From Lactobacillus kullabergensis (GTDB lineage Bacteria; Bacillota; Bacilli; Lactobacillales; Lactobacillaceae), in the NCBI RefSeq assembly GCF_000967195.1, contig NZ_KQ033871.1, positions 559,866 through 623,865 of the forward strand: a DNA stretch of 64,000 nucleotides. The letters are read 5' to 3'. The first letter of the stretch is position 1, and every line of letters starts with the position of its first letter. The notes under the pieces are model-generated. The model was not told the DNA's origin. It ran no database searches and saw only the letters and a program-made list of their open reading frames with translations. Made by a program: the position numbers and the translations under genes. Below are positions 55,939 to 64,000 of this stretch, piece by piece.

Positions 55939-56838
55939 TTGAAATTATCAGATTTAACCAAAAATGGCATAGAAATAAAGAGGCAGGTTCCGCTTAGTAA
56001 ATATACATTTACAAAAACTGGGGGACCAGCTGAATTTCTTGCATTTCCACAAAATGAAAGTGAGCTAAAAAACTTGGTAATTGCCGCACATGATAACAAT
56101 ATTCCCTTGACTATAATAGGAAATGCTTCCAATTTAATAATTCGTGATGGTGGCATCTCAGGGATAGTTCTAATTTTAACCAAAATGAATCAAATTAAAG
56201 TTGATAAAAATAAAGTAATTGCTCAAGCGGGAGCGACTATTGTTGATACGGCTTTTACTGCTGCTCATCATGGTCTCAGCGGTATGGAATTTGCAGCTGG
56301 AATACCTGGCAGTGTTGGGGGTGCTGTGTTCATGAATGCTGGTGCTTATGGAGGAGAAACTTGTAGCGTTATTGAAGGTGTCAGGGTAATGACCCGTTCT
56401 GGCAACTTTAAAAGTTATTCTCAGTCGGAAATGAAGTTTTCCTACCGTCACTCGTTGGTTCAAGAGAATGGCGACATTGTATTAGAAGCAGTTTTTGCAT
56501 TAAAAAGATCTGCAAAAAGCCGCATTCTGGCGGATATGAATTATTTAAATGCTTTGCGTCAATATAAACAACCACTGGAATACCCTTCTTGTGGCAGTGT
56601 TTTTAAACGACCAGCCGGTCATTATGTTGGTCCTATGATTATTCAAGCCGGTTTACAAGGAAAACAAATTGGTGGTGCTCAAGACTCTACAAAGCATGCG
56701 GGTTTTATAGTGAATAAGGGTAATGCCACTGCAACTGACTATCTTGACCTGATTCATTTGATTCAAGAAAAAATCAAAATAAAATTCGGTCTGGATTTAC
56801 ATACTGAAGTTAGAATCATTGGTAAACCTAATGATTAA
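55939..56838 (+). CDS. murB: UDP-N-acetylenolpyruvoylglucosamine reductase
   Basis: NADPH/FAD reductase that forms UDP-MurNAc in peptidoglycan synthesis. The 299-residue protein has KTGGPAEFLAFP, FAD-binding GNASN at 61-65, FAAGIPGSVGGAVFMNAGAYGGE, the SYR motif (168-170) and the proton donor Ser220 in SCGSVFKRP. Start is TTG 55939 with AAGGGG upstream. It runs into the c-di-AMP/glmM group downstream, so wall-precursor functions are clustered here. Confidence 0.97.
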   Translation: MKLSDLTKNGIEIKRQVPLSKYTFTKTGGPAEFLAFPQNESELKNLVIAAHDNNIPLTIIGNASNLIIRDGGISGIVLILTKMNQIKVDKNKVIAQAGATIVDTAFTAAHHGLSGMEFAAGIPGSVGGAVFMNAGAYGGETCSVIEGVRVMTRSGNFKSYSQSEMKFSYRHSLVQENGDIVLEAVFALKRSAKSRILADMNYLNALRQYKQPLEYPSCGSVFKRPAGHYVGPMIIQAGLQGKQIGGAQDSTKHAGFIVNKGNATATDYLDLIHLIQEKIKIKFGLDLHTEVRIIGKPND

Positions 56839-56881
56839 CTCGAAAAATTATTAAGTTTGTCTATGATAGAAGGGAGCATTT

Positions 56882-57727
56882 ATGCAGACTAATGGAGGAC
56901 ACATTTTTACATGGGGGAACTTTTCAATAATTCTTGATGTTCTGATTATTTGGTTTGTAGTTTACCACCTGGTTATTTTGATCAGGGGAACCAAGGCTGT
57001 TCAGTTAGCCAAAGGAATTGTCTTGATTTTTATTGTTCGTATCCTTGCAGGCATTTTTCAGTTACACACAACGATCTGGCTGATTGATCAAATAGTTTCA
57101 TGGTCAGTTGTTGGGATAATAGTAATTTTTCAACCGGAAATTAGACGAGGTCTCGAACACTTAGGGCGCTTGCCAATTTTTGGTGGTCGAGAAGATAGTG
57201 CCCGTACTGAATCAATTCAGTTTATTAATGAACTTGATAAAGCTATTCAATATATGTCGAAAAGAAGAATTGGTGCGCTAATTACAATTCAACAGGAAAC
57301 TGGACTGGAAGACTATATTGAAACTGGGATTAAGCTTAACGCTGATGTTACTGGAGAACTATTAATTAATATTTTTATACCTAATACTCCATTACATGAT
57401 GGTGCAGTCATTATTAATAAGGATCACAAAATTGCAGTGGCGGCAGCTTATTTACCCTTGTCTGATAATAGTATGATTCCTAAGAGACTCGGAACTCGTC
57501 ACCGTGCAGCTGTTGGGATATCAGAGGTGACTGATGCAATTACCATTGTCGTTTCAGAAGAAACTGGTGGGGTAACGATCACACGTAATGGTCGCTTTTT
57601 AGTTGACATGACACGAGATGAATACTTAAAGTATCTTAATGCAGAACTGGTCCCCAAGAAAAGTGGTAACGACAAATGGTATCAAAAAATTATTCGTAAG
57701 ATATGGAAATGGGGTGCCGATCGATGA
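56882..57727 (+). CDS. cdaA: Diadenylate cyclase CdaA
   Basis: Membrane enzyme that makes c-di-AMP from two ATP, a second messenger for potassium and osmotic balance. The 281-residue protein has three N-terminal spans (to about residue 85), then the DAC domain with the catalytic DGA at 173-175 and RHR at 206-208. GAAGGGAG precedes the ATG. The stop overlaps the start of cdaR. The order cdaA-cdaR-glmM is conserved in Firmicutes. Confidence 0.98.
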   Translation: MQTNGGHIFTWGNFSIILDVLIIWFVVYHLVILIRGTKAVQLAKGIVLIFIVRILAGIFQLHTTIWLIDQIVSWSVVGIIVIFQPEIRRGLEHLGRLPIFGGREDSARTESIQFINELDKAIQYMSKRRIGALITIQQETGLEDYIETGIKLNADVTGELLINIFIPNTPLHDGAVIINKDHKIAVAAAYLPLSDNSMIPKRLGTRHRAAVGISEVTDAITIVVSEETGGVTITRNGRFLVDMTRDEYLKYLNAELVPKKSGNDKWYQKIIRKIWKWGADR

Positions 57728-58701
57728 AAGAGTTTTGGAAAAAATCATGGTTTATTCGGCTAGTTTCCCTTTTAATTGCTGTGTTACTGGTAATTTATGT
57801 TAATTCTACCCAAGAAGGATTTTTGTCTCAGGGACAGACGGATAAAACTAAGCAGACTGCAAATAAAACGCAAACTATTAAAGTTCCCTTACAAGTTTCG
57901 GTAGATACAGACAAATTTTATGTTGTGGGTTATCCTGAAAAAGTAAGCGTTACCCTTGAAGGATCAACTGCACTGGTTACATCAACTATCAATACCCAAA
58001 ATTTCAGAGCATATATCGATTTAACGAAAAAAAGCATTGGTCAACACAATGTTAAAGTACATGTAAATGGTATTAATAAGCAGATTTCCTATTCTGTTAA
58101 TCCACGCAGCGTTGAAGTTAATATTCAACGACGAAAGTCCACAACTATGCCCATACAAATAGAGTATAATAAGAGTGCAGTTGGTGAGGGATATCAGTTG
58201 GGACACTCCAGTGTATACCCACAACAAGTAGAGGTTACTGGAGCTCGTTCCGAGGTTGATCAAATTGATCAAATAATTGCTAAAGTTGTTCTACCTAATG
58301 GAATCGATCACTCTTATGAACGTCAAGTAAGTTTAATAGCTGAAGATCGTAAGGGCAGACAACTTAATGTTGTAATTGATCCAGCTACAGCTAAAGTGAC
58401 AATTCCCATTACTACATCTAAGAAAGCAGTTAAAATAAAGCTCAAACCTGAACATGAAAAAGTAGATAAGGTGTATTCGCTTACTGTAAAAAATAAGTAT
58501 GTTACGTTATTTGGTAATGAAAAAGATTTAGCAAAAATTAAAAATCTAGAGGTTCCTGTTGATTTAGGTTCGGTTACTTCTACTACAACTAAGACTATTA
58601 CTCTTGATTTACCTGATGGTATTGTTAAGTCTAATCCCACGCAAATTGCTGTAGAAGTAAAAGTAGATAATGCAAACGATTCAAAAGGAAAAAATAATTA
58701 A
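57724..58701 (+). CDS. cdaR: CdaR, YbbR-domain regulator of CdaA
   Basis: Membrane-anchored regulator of the diadenylate cyclase, 325 residues: one N-terminal span (WFIRLVSLLIAVLLVIYVNS), a short polar linker, then three YbbR repeats outside the cell (motifs such as KVSVTLEGSTALV, QVEVTGARSEVDQI). The ATG at 57724 overlaps the cdaA stop (ATGA); an in-frame ATG at 57703 lies inside cdaA. CdaR and GlmM both modulate CdaA in other Firmicutes. Confidence 0.95.
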   Translation: MKEFWKKSWFIRLVSLLIAVLLVIYVNSTQEGFLSQGQTDKTKQTANKTQTIKVPLQVSVDTDKFYVVGYPEKVSVTLEGSTALVTSTINTQNFRAYIDLTKKSIGQHNVKVHVNGINKQISYSVNPRSVEVNIQRRKSTTMPIQIEYNKSAVGEGYQLGHSSVYPQQVEVTGARSEVDQIDQIIAKVVLPNGIDHSYERQVSLIAEDRKGRQLNVVIDPATAKVTIPITTSKKAVKIKLKPEHEKVDKVYSLTVKNKYVTLFGNEKDLAKIKNLEVPVDLGSVTSTTTKTITLDLPDGIVKSNPTQIAVEVKVDNANDSKGKNN

Positions 58702-58721
58702 GATAGAGAGGTTGTTTACTA

Positions 58722-60074
58722 ATGTTAAAATATTTTGGCACTGATGGAGTTCGTGGAGTGGCTAATCAAGACCTGTCACCAGAATTGGCGTTTAAATTAG
58801 GTCGTGACGGTGGATATGTCTTAACCAAAAATAAAGCCAAAGAAGAACAGGCTAAAGTTTTAGTCTCACGTGATACAAGAATCTCTGGCCAAATGTTGGA
58901 ATATGCTTTGATATCAGGTCTTTTATCTGTTGGAATTGAAGTCTTGGAAGTCGGAGTAATAACTACCCCTGGTTTGTCATATTTAGTGCGTGCTCAAGGA
59001 GCTGATGCAGGAGTACAAATTTCTGCTTCCCACAATCCTGTCGAAGATAATGGTATTAAGTTTTTTGGTAGTGATGGCTTGAAGTTATCTGATGAAATGG
59101 AAGGAAAAATTGAACAACTAATTGATGCACCTGAGGACAAATTGCCTAGACCTTCTGCTAAAGGTTTGGGATCTGTCACTGATTTTCATGAAGGCAGTGC
59201 AAAATATTTACAATTTATCGAAAATACAATTCCGGAAGACCTTAGCGGCATCAAAGTCGTTATTGACGGTGCCAACGGTGCTGCCAGCAGTTTGATTTCC
59301 CGGTTATTTGCTGATTGTGGGGTTGATTTCACTACTATTGCTACTCATCCTGATGGCTTGAATATTAATGATCATGTTGGCGCTACGCATACCGAAAGGC
59401 TGCAGGAAGAAGTTGTTAAGCAGGGTGCGCAACTTGGTCTCGCTTTTGATGGCGATGCTGATCGCTGCATTGCTGTGGACGAAAATGGTCATGAAGTTGA
59501 TGGGGATCATATCATGTATATTCTCGGAAGCTACATGGAAGATGGAGGTCGACTAAAAAAGGACACCATTGTCACTACTGTAATGAGTAATCTCGGTTTT
59601 ACCAAAGCATTACAAAGGCGTGGGATTAAAAATGTTCGTACTCAAGTTGGCGACAGGTATGTTTCAGAAGAAATGCGAGCAAACGGCTATAACTTAGGTG
59701 GGGAGCAGTCTGGTCATGTTATTATGAGTGATTATCATAATACTGGTGACGGGATGTTGACTGGCTTGCATCTAATGTTAGTAATGAAAAAAACAGGCAA
59801 AACTTTAACAGAATTGTTAACTGACTTTAAAGAATATCCTCAGTGCTTAGTAAATGTTCCGGTTAAAGATAAGAATTCTTGGAAAAATCATGAACCGATT
59901 ATGAATGTAATAAAAGAAGTTGAAAGTGATATGGGAGATGAAGGAAGAGTATTAGTTCGTCCTTCAGGAACTCAGTCGCTTCTGCGGGTAATGGCTGAAG
60001 GTCCTACTCAAGAAGAAACAGATGCTTACGTTAAGAGAATAACTGATGTAGTTGAAGCGGAAATGGGCGTATAA
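58722..60074 (+). CDS. glmM: Phosphoglucosamine mutase
   Basis: Converts glucosamine 6-phosphate to glucosamine 1-phosphate for UDP-GlcNAc. The 450-residue phosphohexomutase has FGTDGVRG at the N-terminus, the phosphoserine loop SASHNP with Ser103, Mg-binding DGDADRC, sugar loop GGEQSGH and [11 protein letters not shown] near the end. GAGAGG lies upstream. It makes up the pathway with glmS at 61170 and, as in other Firmicutes, probably binds CdaA. Confidence 0.98.
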   Translation: MLKYFGTDGVRGVANQDLSPELAFKLGRDGGYVLTKNKAKEEQAKVLVSRDTRISGQMLEYALISGLLSVGIEVLEVGVITTPGLSYLVRAQGADAGVQISASHNPVEDNGIKFFGSDGLKLSDEMEGKIEQLIDAPEDKLPRPSAKGLGSVTDFHEGSAKYLQFIENTIPEDLSGIKVVIDGANGAASSLISRLFADCGVDFTTIATHPDGLNINDHVGATHTERLQEEVVKQGAQLGLAFDGDADRCIAVDENGHEVDGDHIMYILGSYMEDGGRLKKDTIVTTVMSNLGFTKALQRRGIKNVRTQVGDRYVSEEMRANGYNLGGEQSGHVIMSDYHNTGDGMLTGLHLMLVMKKTGKTLTELLTDFKEYPQCLVNVPVKDKNSWKNHEPIMNVIKEVESDMGDEGRVLVRPSGTQSLLRVMAEGPTQEETDAYVKRITDVVEAEMGV

Positions 60075-60118
60075 ATAAATTAGCCCCACTGTTTTTTGAG
60101 CTAAAAAGCAGGTAAACA

Positions 60119-60171
60119 AGAATAAGACCCCCCAAATCTACGGCGAATTTGGGGGTCTTATTCTATTTTTT
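60119..60171. terminator. Strong bidirectional terminator after glmM
   Basis: About 18 pairs between 60119-60137 and 60147-60164 with one bulged C; the stem has a run of C/G. T runs follow on the + strand. Confidence 0.9.
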
Positions 60172-60845
60172 TAATCTTTTTCTATATTGTCTGGCGTGAC
60201 ATCTGCTGCTGTATTAGTTGGTTTTAAATGCTTGCCAAAGAGATATTTAGCAGTTGACGCTTTTACAAAATTATACTCCTCGGATCTTGCTGGTGAATTT
60301 AGGACTTCATAAAATAATTCAGCTTTTTTATCTGCTCGTATCCATATATCTTAGACCTGTAACAGAAGTAATGTCACCTAACCTAAACTTTATTCTATCC
60401 GCAAATTCTCCTTTTGTATTATAAAGATCTGCGTCACTTACAAATTTTATATACATGATGTTAGTATATGGCAGCAAACTTTGACGAGGCTGAGTTTTAA
60501 TATCATCTCTTAAAAAACAAACAAGTTCATACTGTTTTTTATTCGATATACCTCTAAAACTCTATTATCAAGCATAACAATTTTGTTCGTTCCAGCTAGT
60601 TCTTCTCTGTCACTACGATGATCAACCACTAGTCTTGTACCTTTTTTGACATACTTATTGGTAAATTCACCTTTATTATTAACAAGATTTGCTTTCCCAT
60701 TACCATTATCAGCAGATAATGGTATTGAAGCTATACGAACAGTATCGTAGTTAATACATAAAATATATCCATCAATGCTTCTAACATTTACAGCCTTGAT
60801 ATAACTACCATGACCGATATTGTAGTATTGCTTTCTCTTAAATGT
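60171..60845 (-). pseudogene. Broken SLAP-type surface protein gene
   Basis: No long open frame exists, but conceptual minus-strand translation in joined frames gives a continuous protein-like sequence of about 220 residues. Segments include KRKQYYNIGHGSYIKAVNV and ANLVNNKGEFTNKYVKKGT, the pattern of the SLAP wall-binding domain, followed by NTKGEFADRIKFRLGD. Two frame breaks are seen: in the A6 run at 60535-60540 and near 60343-60352. No signal peptide or start was found upstream of 60845, so the 5' part is also lost. The frame breaks would be worth resequencing, but the missing start argues for a true pseudogene. Confidence 0.75.
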
Positions 60846-61071
60846 CTATGAAGGCTAAATTTTACGTAAAACAAAAAGTATCAAGAAGCCAGCTTCCTTT
60901 AGAATATTACTAAATATTATTTTTGCTTTTTATTTGACGGTTTTTGCTTGTTCAAAGAAATAACTGTTTAACTCTTCTCAGTTTAAAATTTTTAACATTT
61001 ATTTTTGCTCTTTTATTGCGTTAGCAACAGTAGTTTCACGATAAAGTATAGACCAATTATTAAAATACAGC
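60846..61071. other. Intergenic stretch upstream of glmS
   Basis: AT-rich, no gene seen. A short hairpin GAAGCCAGCTTC lies near 60885-60896. I looked for the conserved glmS ribozyme core here and down to 61169 and did not find it. Confidence 0.55.
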
Positions 61072-61100
61072 TTGACCAATTAATTTAAAAAAGCTAATAT
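61072..61100 (+). promoter_or_regulatory. Probable glmS promoter
   Basis: TTGACC at 61072-61077, 17-base spacer, TAATAT at 61095-61100; predicted leader of about 60 bases before the glmS ATG. Confidence 0.65.
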
Positions 61101-61169
61101 TCCATACGTAAGTTGAATTATATAATTAGCCCAAAATGATATTATTGTACTAGACCAAAGGAGAAATAT

Positions 61170-62981
61170 ATGTGTGGAATTGTTGGGATTGTTGGAAAAT
61201 CTGCTAGAGAAGTTGTTATAAACGGATTGTCTAAGCTTGAATATCGTGGTTATGATTCAGCTGGAATTTATCTAAATAATTTAGCTGGAAAGGAATTTTT
61301 AACTAAAACAGCCGGTCGTATTCAGGATTTAAAAAATAAAATGACACCTGATGAACAGGGATTAGTTGGAATTGGGCATACTCGTTGGGCTACTCATGGC
61401 AAACCAACTGAAAATAATGCTCATCCCCAATTTGATGAAACTGAGCGCTTTTATTTGGTTCACAATGGTGTAATTGAAAACTACCAGGAATTAAAAAAGC
61501 AGTACCTTGAAGATGTTTCTTTTAAGTCTGATACCGATACTGAAGTGATAGTTCAATTAATTAGTAAGTTTGCTCGTGAAAAAAACGAAGATGCTTTTAC
61601 GGCTTTAAAGCAAGCATTGCAATTAATAAAAGGATCTTATGCCCTTTTATTGGTAGATAATCAAAATCCTGACCATATTTTTATTGCTAAAAATAAATCT
61701 CCTTTGATGCTTGGACTTGGTAATGACTTTAATGTTATTGCATCCGACGCACTATCTGTATTAGATCAAACTAAAACTTTTGTCGATTTACAAGATGGAG
61801 AAGTCGGAGATATTACTAAAGATGGTTATCAACTTGAAACAATTGAGGGACAAAAAGTTAATCATAAGCCATATGAATTAAAAATTGACGAAAATGCTGC
61901 TTCTAAAGGCACTTATGAGTTTTATATGCTTAAAGAAATCTGTGAACAACCTAGTGTTTTACGCCACCTGGATCAATATTATCTTGATCAAAATGGTGAT
62001 CCTAAAGTAGATGCTAAAATTATCAATGCTTTATCAAAGGCAGACAGACTTTATATCTTTGCTGCCGGTACAAGTTACCATGCGGGTTTAGTTGGCAAAC
62101 AACTTTTTGAAAAGTTGACTATGATTCCAACTGAAGTTGGATTTGCATCAGAAGCAGGATATCACTTTCCAATGATGTCAAAGCACCCATTCTTTATTTT
62201 CTTATCCCAATCCGGCGAAACTGCAGACTCACGAGTTGTGCTGCAACAAGCACTCAAAAGAAGCATACCTAGTTTAACTTTAACGAATGTTCCTAACTCT
62301 ACTTTGGCGCGCGAAGCTAATTATGCCATGTCGCTTGAAGCAGGCCCCGAAATAGCTGTTGCCTCAACCAAGGCGTATACAGCTCAAGTTGCAGTTCAAG
62401 CTATTGTAGCTAAAGCTTTGGGCGAGAAATTAGGAAATAAAGACGCTACGGCGTTTGACTTAAAAGAGAATTTTGCTTTGGCTGCTGAAGGAATTGAACA
62501 AGTAATTTCCAGTCAGTCAAAAATTGAACAGCTTGCTCAGAAATATATTATACCAAGTCGCAATGCTTTTTATATCGGTAGGGGAATCGATTATCCAGTT
62601 GCTTTAGAGGCGGCCTTAAAGCTTAAAGAAGTTTCTTATATCCAAACTGAAGGTTTTGCGGCAGCTGAACTGAAACATGGGACAATTTCATTGATTGAAA
62701 AGGGTACACCTGTCATTGCATTGATTAATGATCCGATTACATCGGATCTTATGCGTGGCAATATTCAAGAGGTAATCGCGCGCGGAGCTAACGTTATCAC
62801 AATAGTTCGTAAATCATTAGCTAAAGCAAATGATGATCTTGTTTTGCCAGAAGTAAATTATTATTTATCTCCTCTGGTTAGTGTAGTGGCAGCACAGCTT
62901 TTTGCTTATTTTGCAGCAAAAGATAAAGGTTTGGATGTGGACAAACCACGCAACTTAGCAAAGAGCGTAACGGTAGAATAA
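61170..62981 (+). CDS. glmS: Glutamine-fructose-6-phosphate aminotransferase
   Basis: First enzyme of hexosamine synthesis: makes glucosamine 6-phosphate from fructose 6-phosphate and glutamine. The 603-residue protein starts MCGIVGIVG, so Cys2 is the glutaminase nucleophile, with HTRWATHG and the C-terminal isomerase part with two SIS domains (AAGTSYHAG, LSQSGETADS, and DKPRNLAKSVTVE at the end). AAAGGAG precedes the ATG. It is single, followed by a terminator. Confidence 0.98.
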   Translation: MCGIVGIVGKSAREVVINGLSKLEYRGYDSAGIYLNNLAGKEFLTKTAGRIQDLKNKMTPDEQGLVGIGHTRWATHGKPTENNAHPQFDETERFYLVHNGVIENYQELKKQYLEDVSFKSDTDTEVIVQLISKFAREKNEDAFTALKQALQLIKGSYALLLVDNQNPDHIFIAKNKSPLMLGLGNDFNVIASDALSVLDQTKTFVDLQDGEVGDITKDGYQLETIEGQKVNHKPYELKIDENAASKGTYEFYMLKEICEQPSVLRHLDQYYLDQNGDPKVDAKIINALSKADRLYIFAAGTSYHAGLVGKQLFEKLTMIPTEVGFASEAGYHFPMMSKHPFFIFLSQSGETADSRVVLQQALKRSIPSLTLTNVPNSTLAREANYAMSLEAGPEIAVASTKAYTAQVAVQAIVAKALGEKLGNKDATAFDLKENFALAAEGIEQVISSQSKIEQLAQKYIIPSRNAFYIGRGIDYPVALEAALKLKEVSYIQTEGFAAAELKHGTISLIEKGTPVIALINDPITSDLMRGNIQEVIARGANVITIVRKSLAKANDDLVLPEVNYYLSPLVSVVAAQLFAYFAAKDKGLDVDKPRNLAKSVTVE

Positions 62982-63034
62982 TATTTTAAATCATTTTTTA
63001 ACAATAATTTTTATTTAAAACAGAATAATTCTTG

Positions 63035-63064
63035 AAAAAGTCGTAAGTAATTACGACTTTTTGT
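63035..63064 (+). terminator. Rho-independent terminator after glmS
   Basis: Perfect 12-pair stem 63035-63046 with 63051-63062, four-base loop, T run. Confidence 0.9.
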
Positions 63065-63105
63065 ATAATAAAGAAAATAGTGAAAATGTGCAGGAGGATA
63101 TTATT

Positions 63106-63921
63106 TTGGCAATAAAGTTGATTGCGGTTGATCTAGATGGCACTTTGCTGACAACTACAAAGCAGATTTTACCGGAAACTGAACGGATTCTTAAGCAGGC
63201 AAATAGCCAGGGAATTAAAATTGTTTTGGCTTCAGGAAGACCTTTATCTGGTGTAAAGGAATTTAATAAGCAATTAGGTTTGGAGGGTAAAAAACAGTAT
63301 GATATTGTTTTTAATGGTGCTGTAATTCAGGATCTGGCAGGAAACATATTAATGAATCAAGAAATGAATTATCGTGACTTTACTAATATGCGAAAACTGC
63401 AAAGATTGGCACATGTTAACCTTCACTTTGAAACCCCTGAGTGTTACTGGACTTGTGATCGTAATATAGGTGTTAATCTGGCGAGGAATGCGACCTTTAC
63501 AAATAATGTGCTTAAAGTACGTAAAGCTGAAGAAATAACACAAGATTTTACTTTTAATAAAGTGGGTCTTAGCGTACTTGATGATGAGAGAGAAGTTGAT
63601 AAATTGTGGAATAATATTCCTCAGTGGGCTTTTGCAAAATATGATATTGTTCGCAGTTTTTCAAGCATCATTGAAATTAATATTAAAGACGCTTCCAAGG
63701 GGAATGCTGTTTTGCAATTGGCAGAAAGATTAAAAATTAAGCCAAGCCAAATTATGGTAATTGGCGATCAAGGCAATGATATTTCCATGTTTACAAATCC
63801 TGACTTTATGAAAATTGCCATGGGTAATGCAATTGAAGAAATAAAAGATTATGCAAATTATGTGACAGAAGACAATGATCATGATGGAATTGCGAAAGCA
63901 ATAAAAAAGTTCGTTCTGTAG
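63106..63921 (+). CDS. Cof-type HAD phosphatase
   Basis: A 271-residue HAD-IIB phosphatase: IAVDLDGTLLTT near residue 8, LASGRPL, and VIGDQGNDISMF. It is the second Cof-type enzyme in the window (other at 51991). TTG 63106 is chosen because AGGAGG at 63092-63097 is eight bases upstream; the frame open to 63061 would begin inside the glmS terminator. Sugar phosphates are probable substrates, and a link with glmS is only positional. Confidence 0.88.
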   Translation: MAIKLIAVDLDGTLLTTTKQILPETERILKQANSQGIKIVLASGRPLSGVKEFNKQLGLEGKKQYDIVFNGAVIQDLAGNILMNQEMNYRDFTNMRKLQRLAHVNLHFETPECYWTCDRNIGVNLARNATFTNNVLKVRKAEEITQDFTFNKVGLSVLDDEREVDKLWNNIPQWAFAKYDIVRSFSSIIEINIKDASKGNAVLQLAERLKIKPSQIMVIGDQGNDISMFTNPDFMKIAMGNAIEEIKDYANYVTEDNDHDGIAKAIKKFVL

Positions 63922-63945
63922 TAAAATAAAGTTGAGTTGATTATT

Positions 63946-64000
63946 ATGGTAGAAAAAAATAGAGAACATAATATTTCCGAAGCTGAGTGGGAAGTTATGA
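63946..64000 (+). CDS. BlaI/MecI/CopY-family repressor, 5' part
   Basis: Eighteen codons are visible before the window ends: MVEKNREHNISEAEWEVM. The segment ISEAEWEVM is the first helix of the BlaI/CopY winged-helix family; CopY relatives often regulate copper exporters. No clear Shine-Dalgarno and no copper-box (TACAxxTGTA) were seen in the short upstream gap. Truncated by the window edge, so copper versus beta-lactam type cannot be told. Confidence 0.65.
   Translation, partial: MVEKNREHNISEAEWEVM

Noticed and set aside
60846-61169. glmS ribozyme
   Set aside because: Conserved core sequences were not found and the predicted leader is too short.
63921-63950. Copper box before the BlaI/CopY-type gene
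   Set aside because: No TACAxxTGTA pattern is present in the short upstream gap.
1-64000. CRISPR arrays, insertion sequences, prophage genes
   Set aside because: No spaced direct repeats, transposase or integrase motifs, or phage structural genes were seen.

Overview
The window looks like a low-GC Firmicute chromosome segment from the Lactobacillus delbrueckii/acidophilus lineage. The evidence is the gene order comFA-comFC-hpf-secA-prfB-hprK-lgt-gpsA-trxB-pgcA-uvrB-uvrA-rapZ-yvcK-whiA-clpP followed by cggR-gap-pgk-tpiA, strong AGGAGG-type ribosome binding sites, frequent TTG starts, and SLAP-type surface-protein sequence. No phage, insertion sequence, rRNA operon or CRISPR array was seen. 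The species cannot be named from the sequence alone.

Layout. 1-20.9 kb is a conserved housekeeping block, nearly all on the + strand: DNA uptake (comFA/comFC), ribosome hibernation (hpf), secretion ATPase (secA), RF2 with its programmed frameshift (prfB), HPr kinase, lipoprotein maturation (lgt), glycerol-3-phosphate and thioredoxin redox enzymes, phosphoglucomutase, the uvrB-uvrA excision repair pair behind a LexA-like box, and rapZ-yvcK-whiA. 20.9-25.4 kb is an inserted sugar module: a divergent DeoR regulator, galactitol-type PTS IIA/IIB/IIC, a small membrane protein and a class II aldolase, with two cre-like sites and several GTTCA/TGAAC half-sites between the divergent genes. clpP follows on the minus strand with a near-perfect CIRCE element.

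26-41 kb is an accessory, envelope-oriented region. It holds two paralogous exported GW/propeller-like proteins (26.3 and 38.0 kb), two zinc-ribbon membrane proteins, a GtrA / GT-C / GtrB-like surface glycosylation set, a lipoprotein, PerR, an APC permease, an orphan putrescine-type carbamoyltransferase and tRNA-Arg(CCG). 41-45.4 kb is the CggR-controlled glycolytic operon. 45.5-52.9 kb is mixed: three small exported proteins related to the C-terminus of the 34.5 kb lipoprotein, an SGNH hydrolase, an aldo/keto reductase with its MerR regulator and a 19-bp-spacer promoter, an ABC exporter, a hypothetical gene and a HAD phosphatase. 53-60 kb holds ung-pta-tsaE, a DnaQ-like exonuclease, murB and the cdaA-cdaR-glmM operon. 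A broken SLAP-type surface gene then lies on the minus strand, followed by glmS, another HAD phosphatase and the start of a BlaI/CopY-type repressor cut by the window edge.

Main points of interest: a four-member exported family sharing an RGxW(Y/F) motif and a C-terminal K(L)AxKY-like motif; the GW plus helveticin-like propeller paralogue pair; a putative transport-then-cleave PTS/aldolase module; two long composite hairpins in convergent junctions sharing an inner sequence; and several well-placed operators (LexA, CIRCE, cre, CggR, MerR). Coordinates and motifs were read by eye. Family assignments rest on recognisable motifs, not on database searches.
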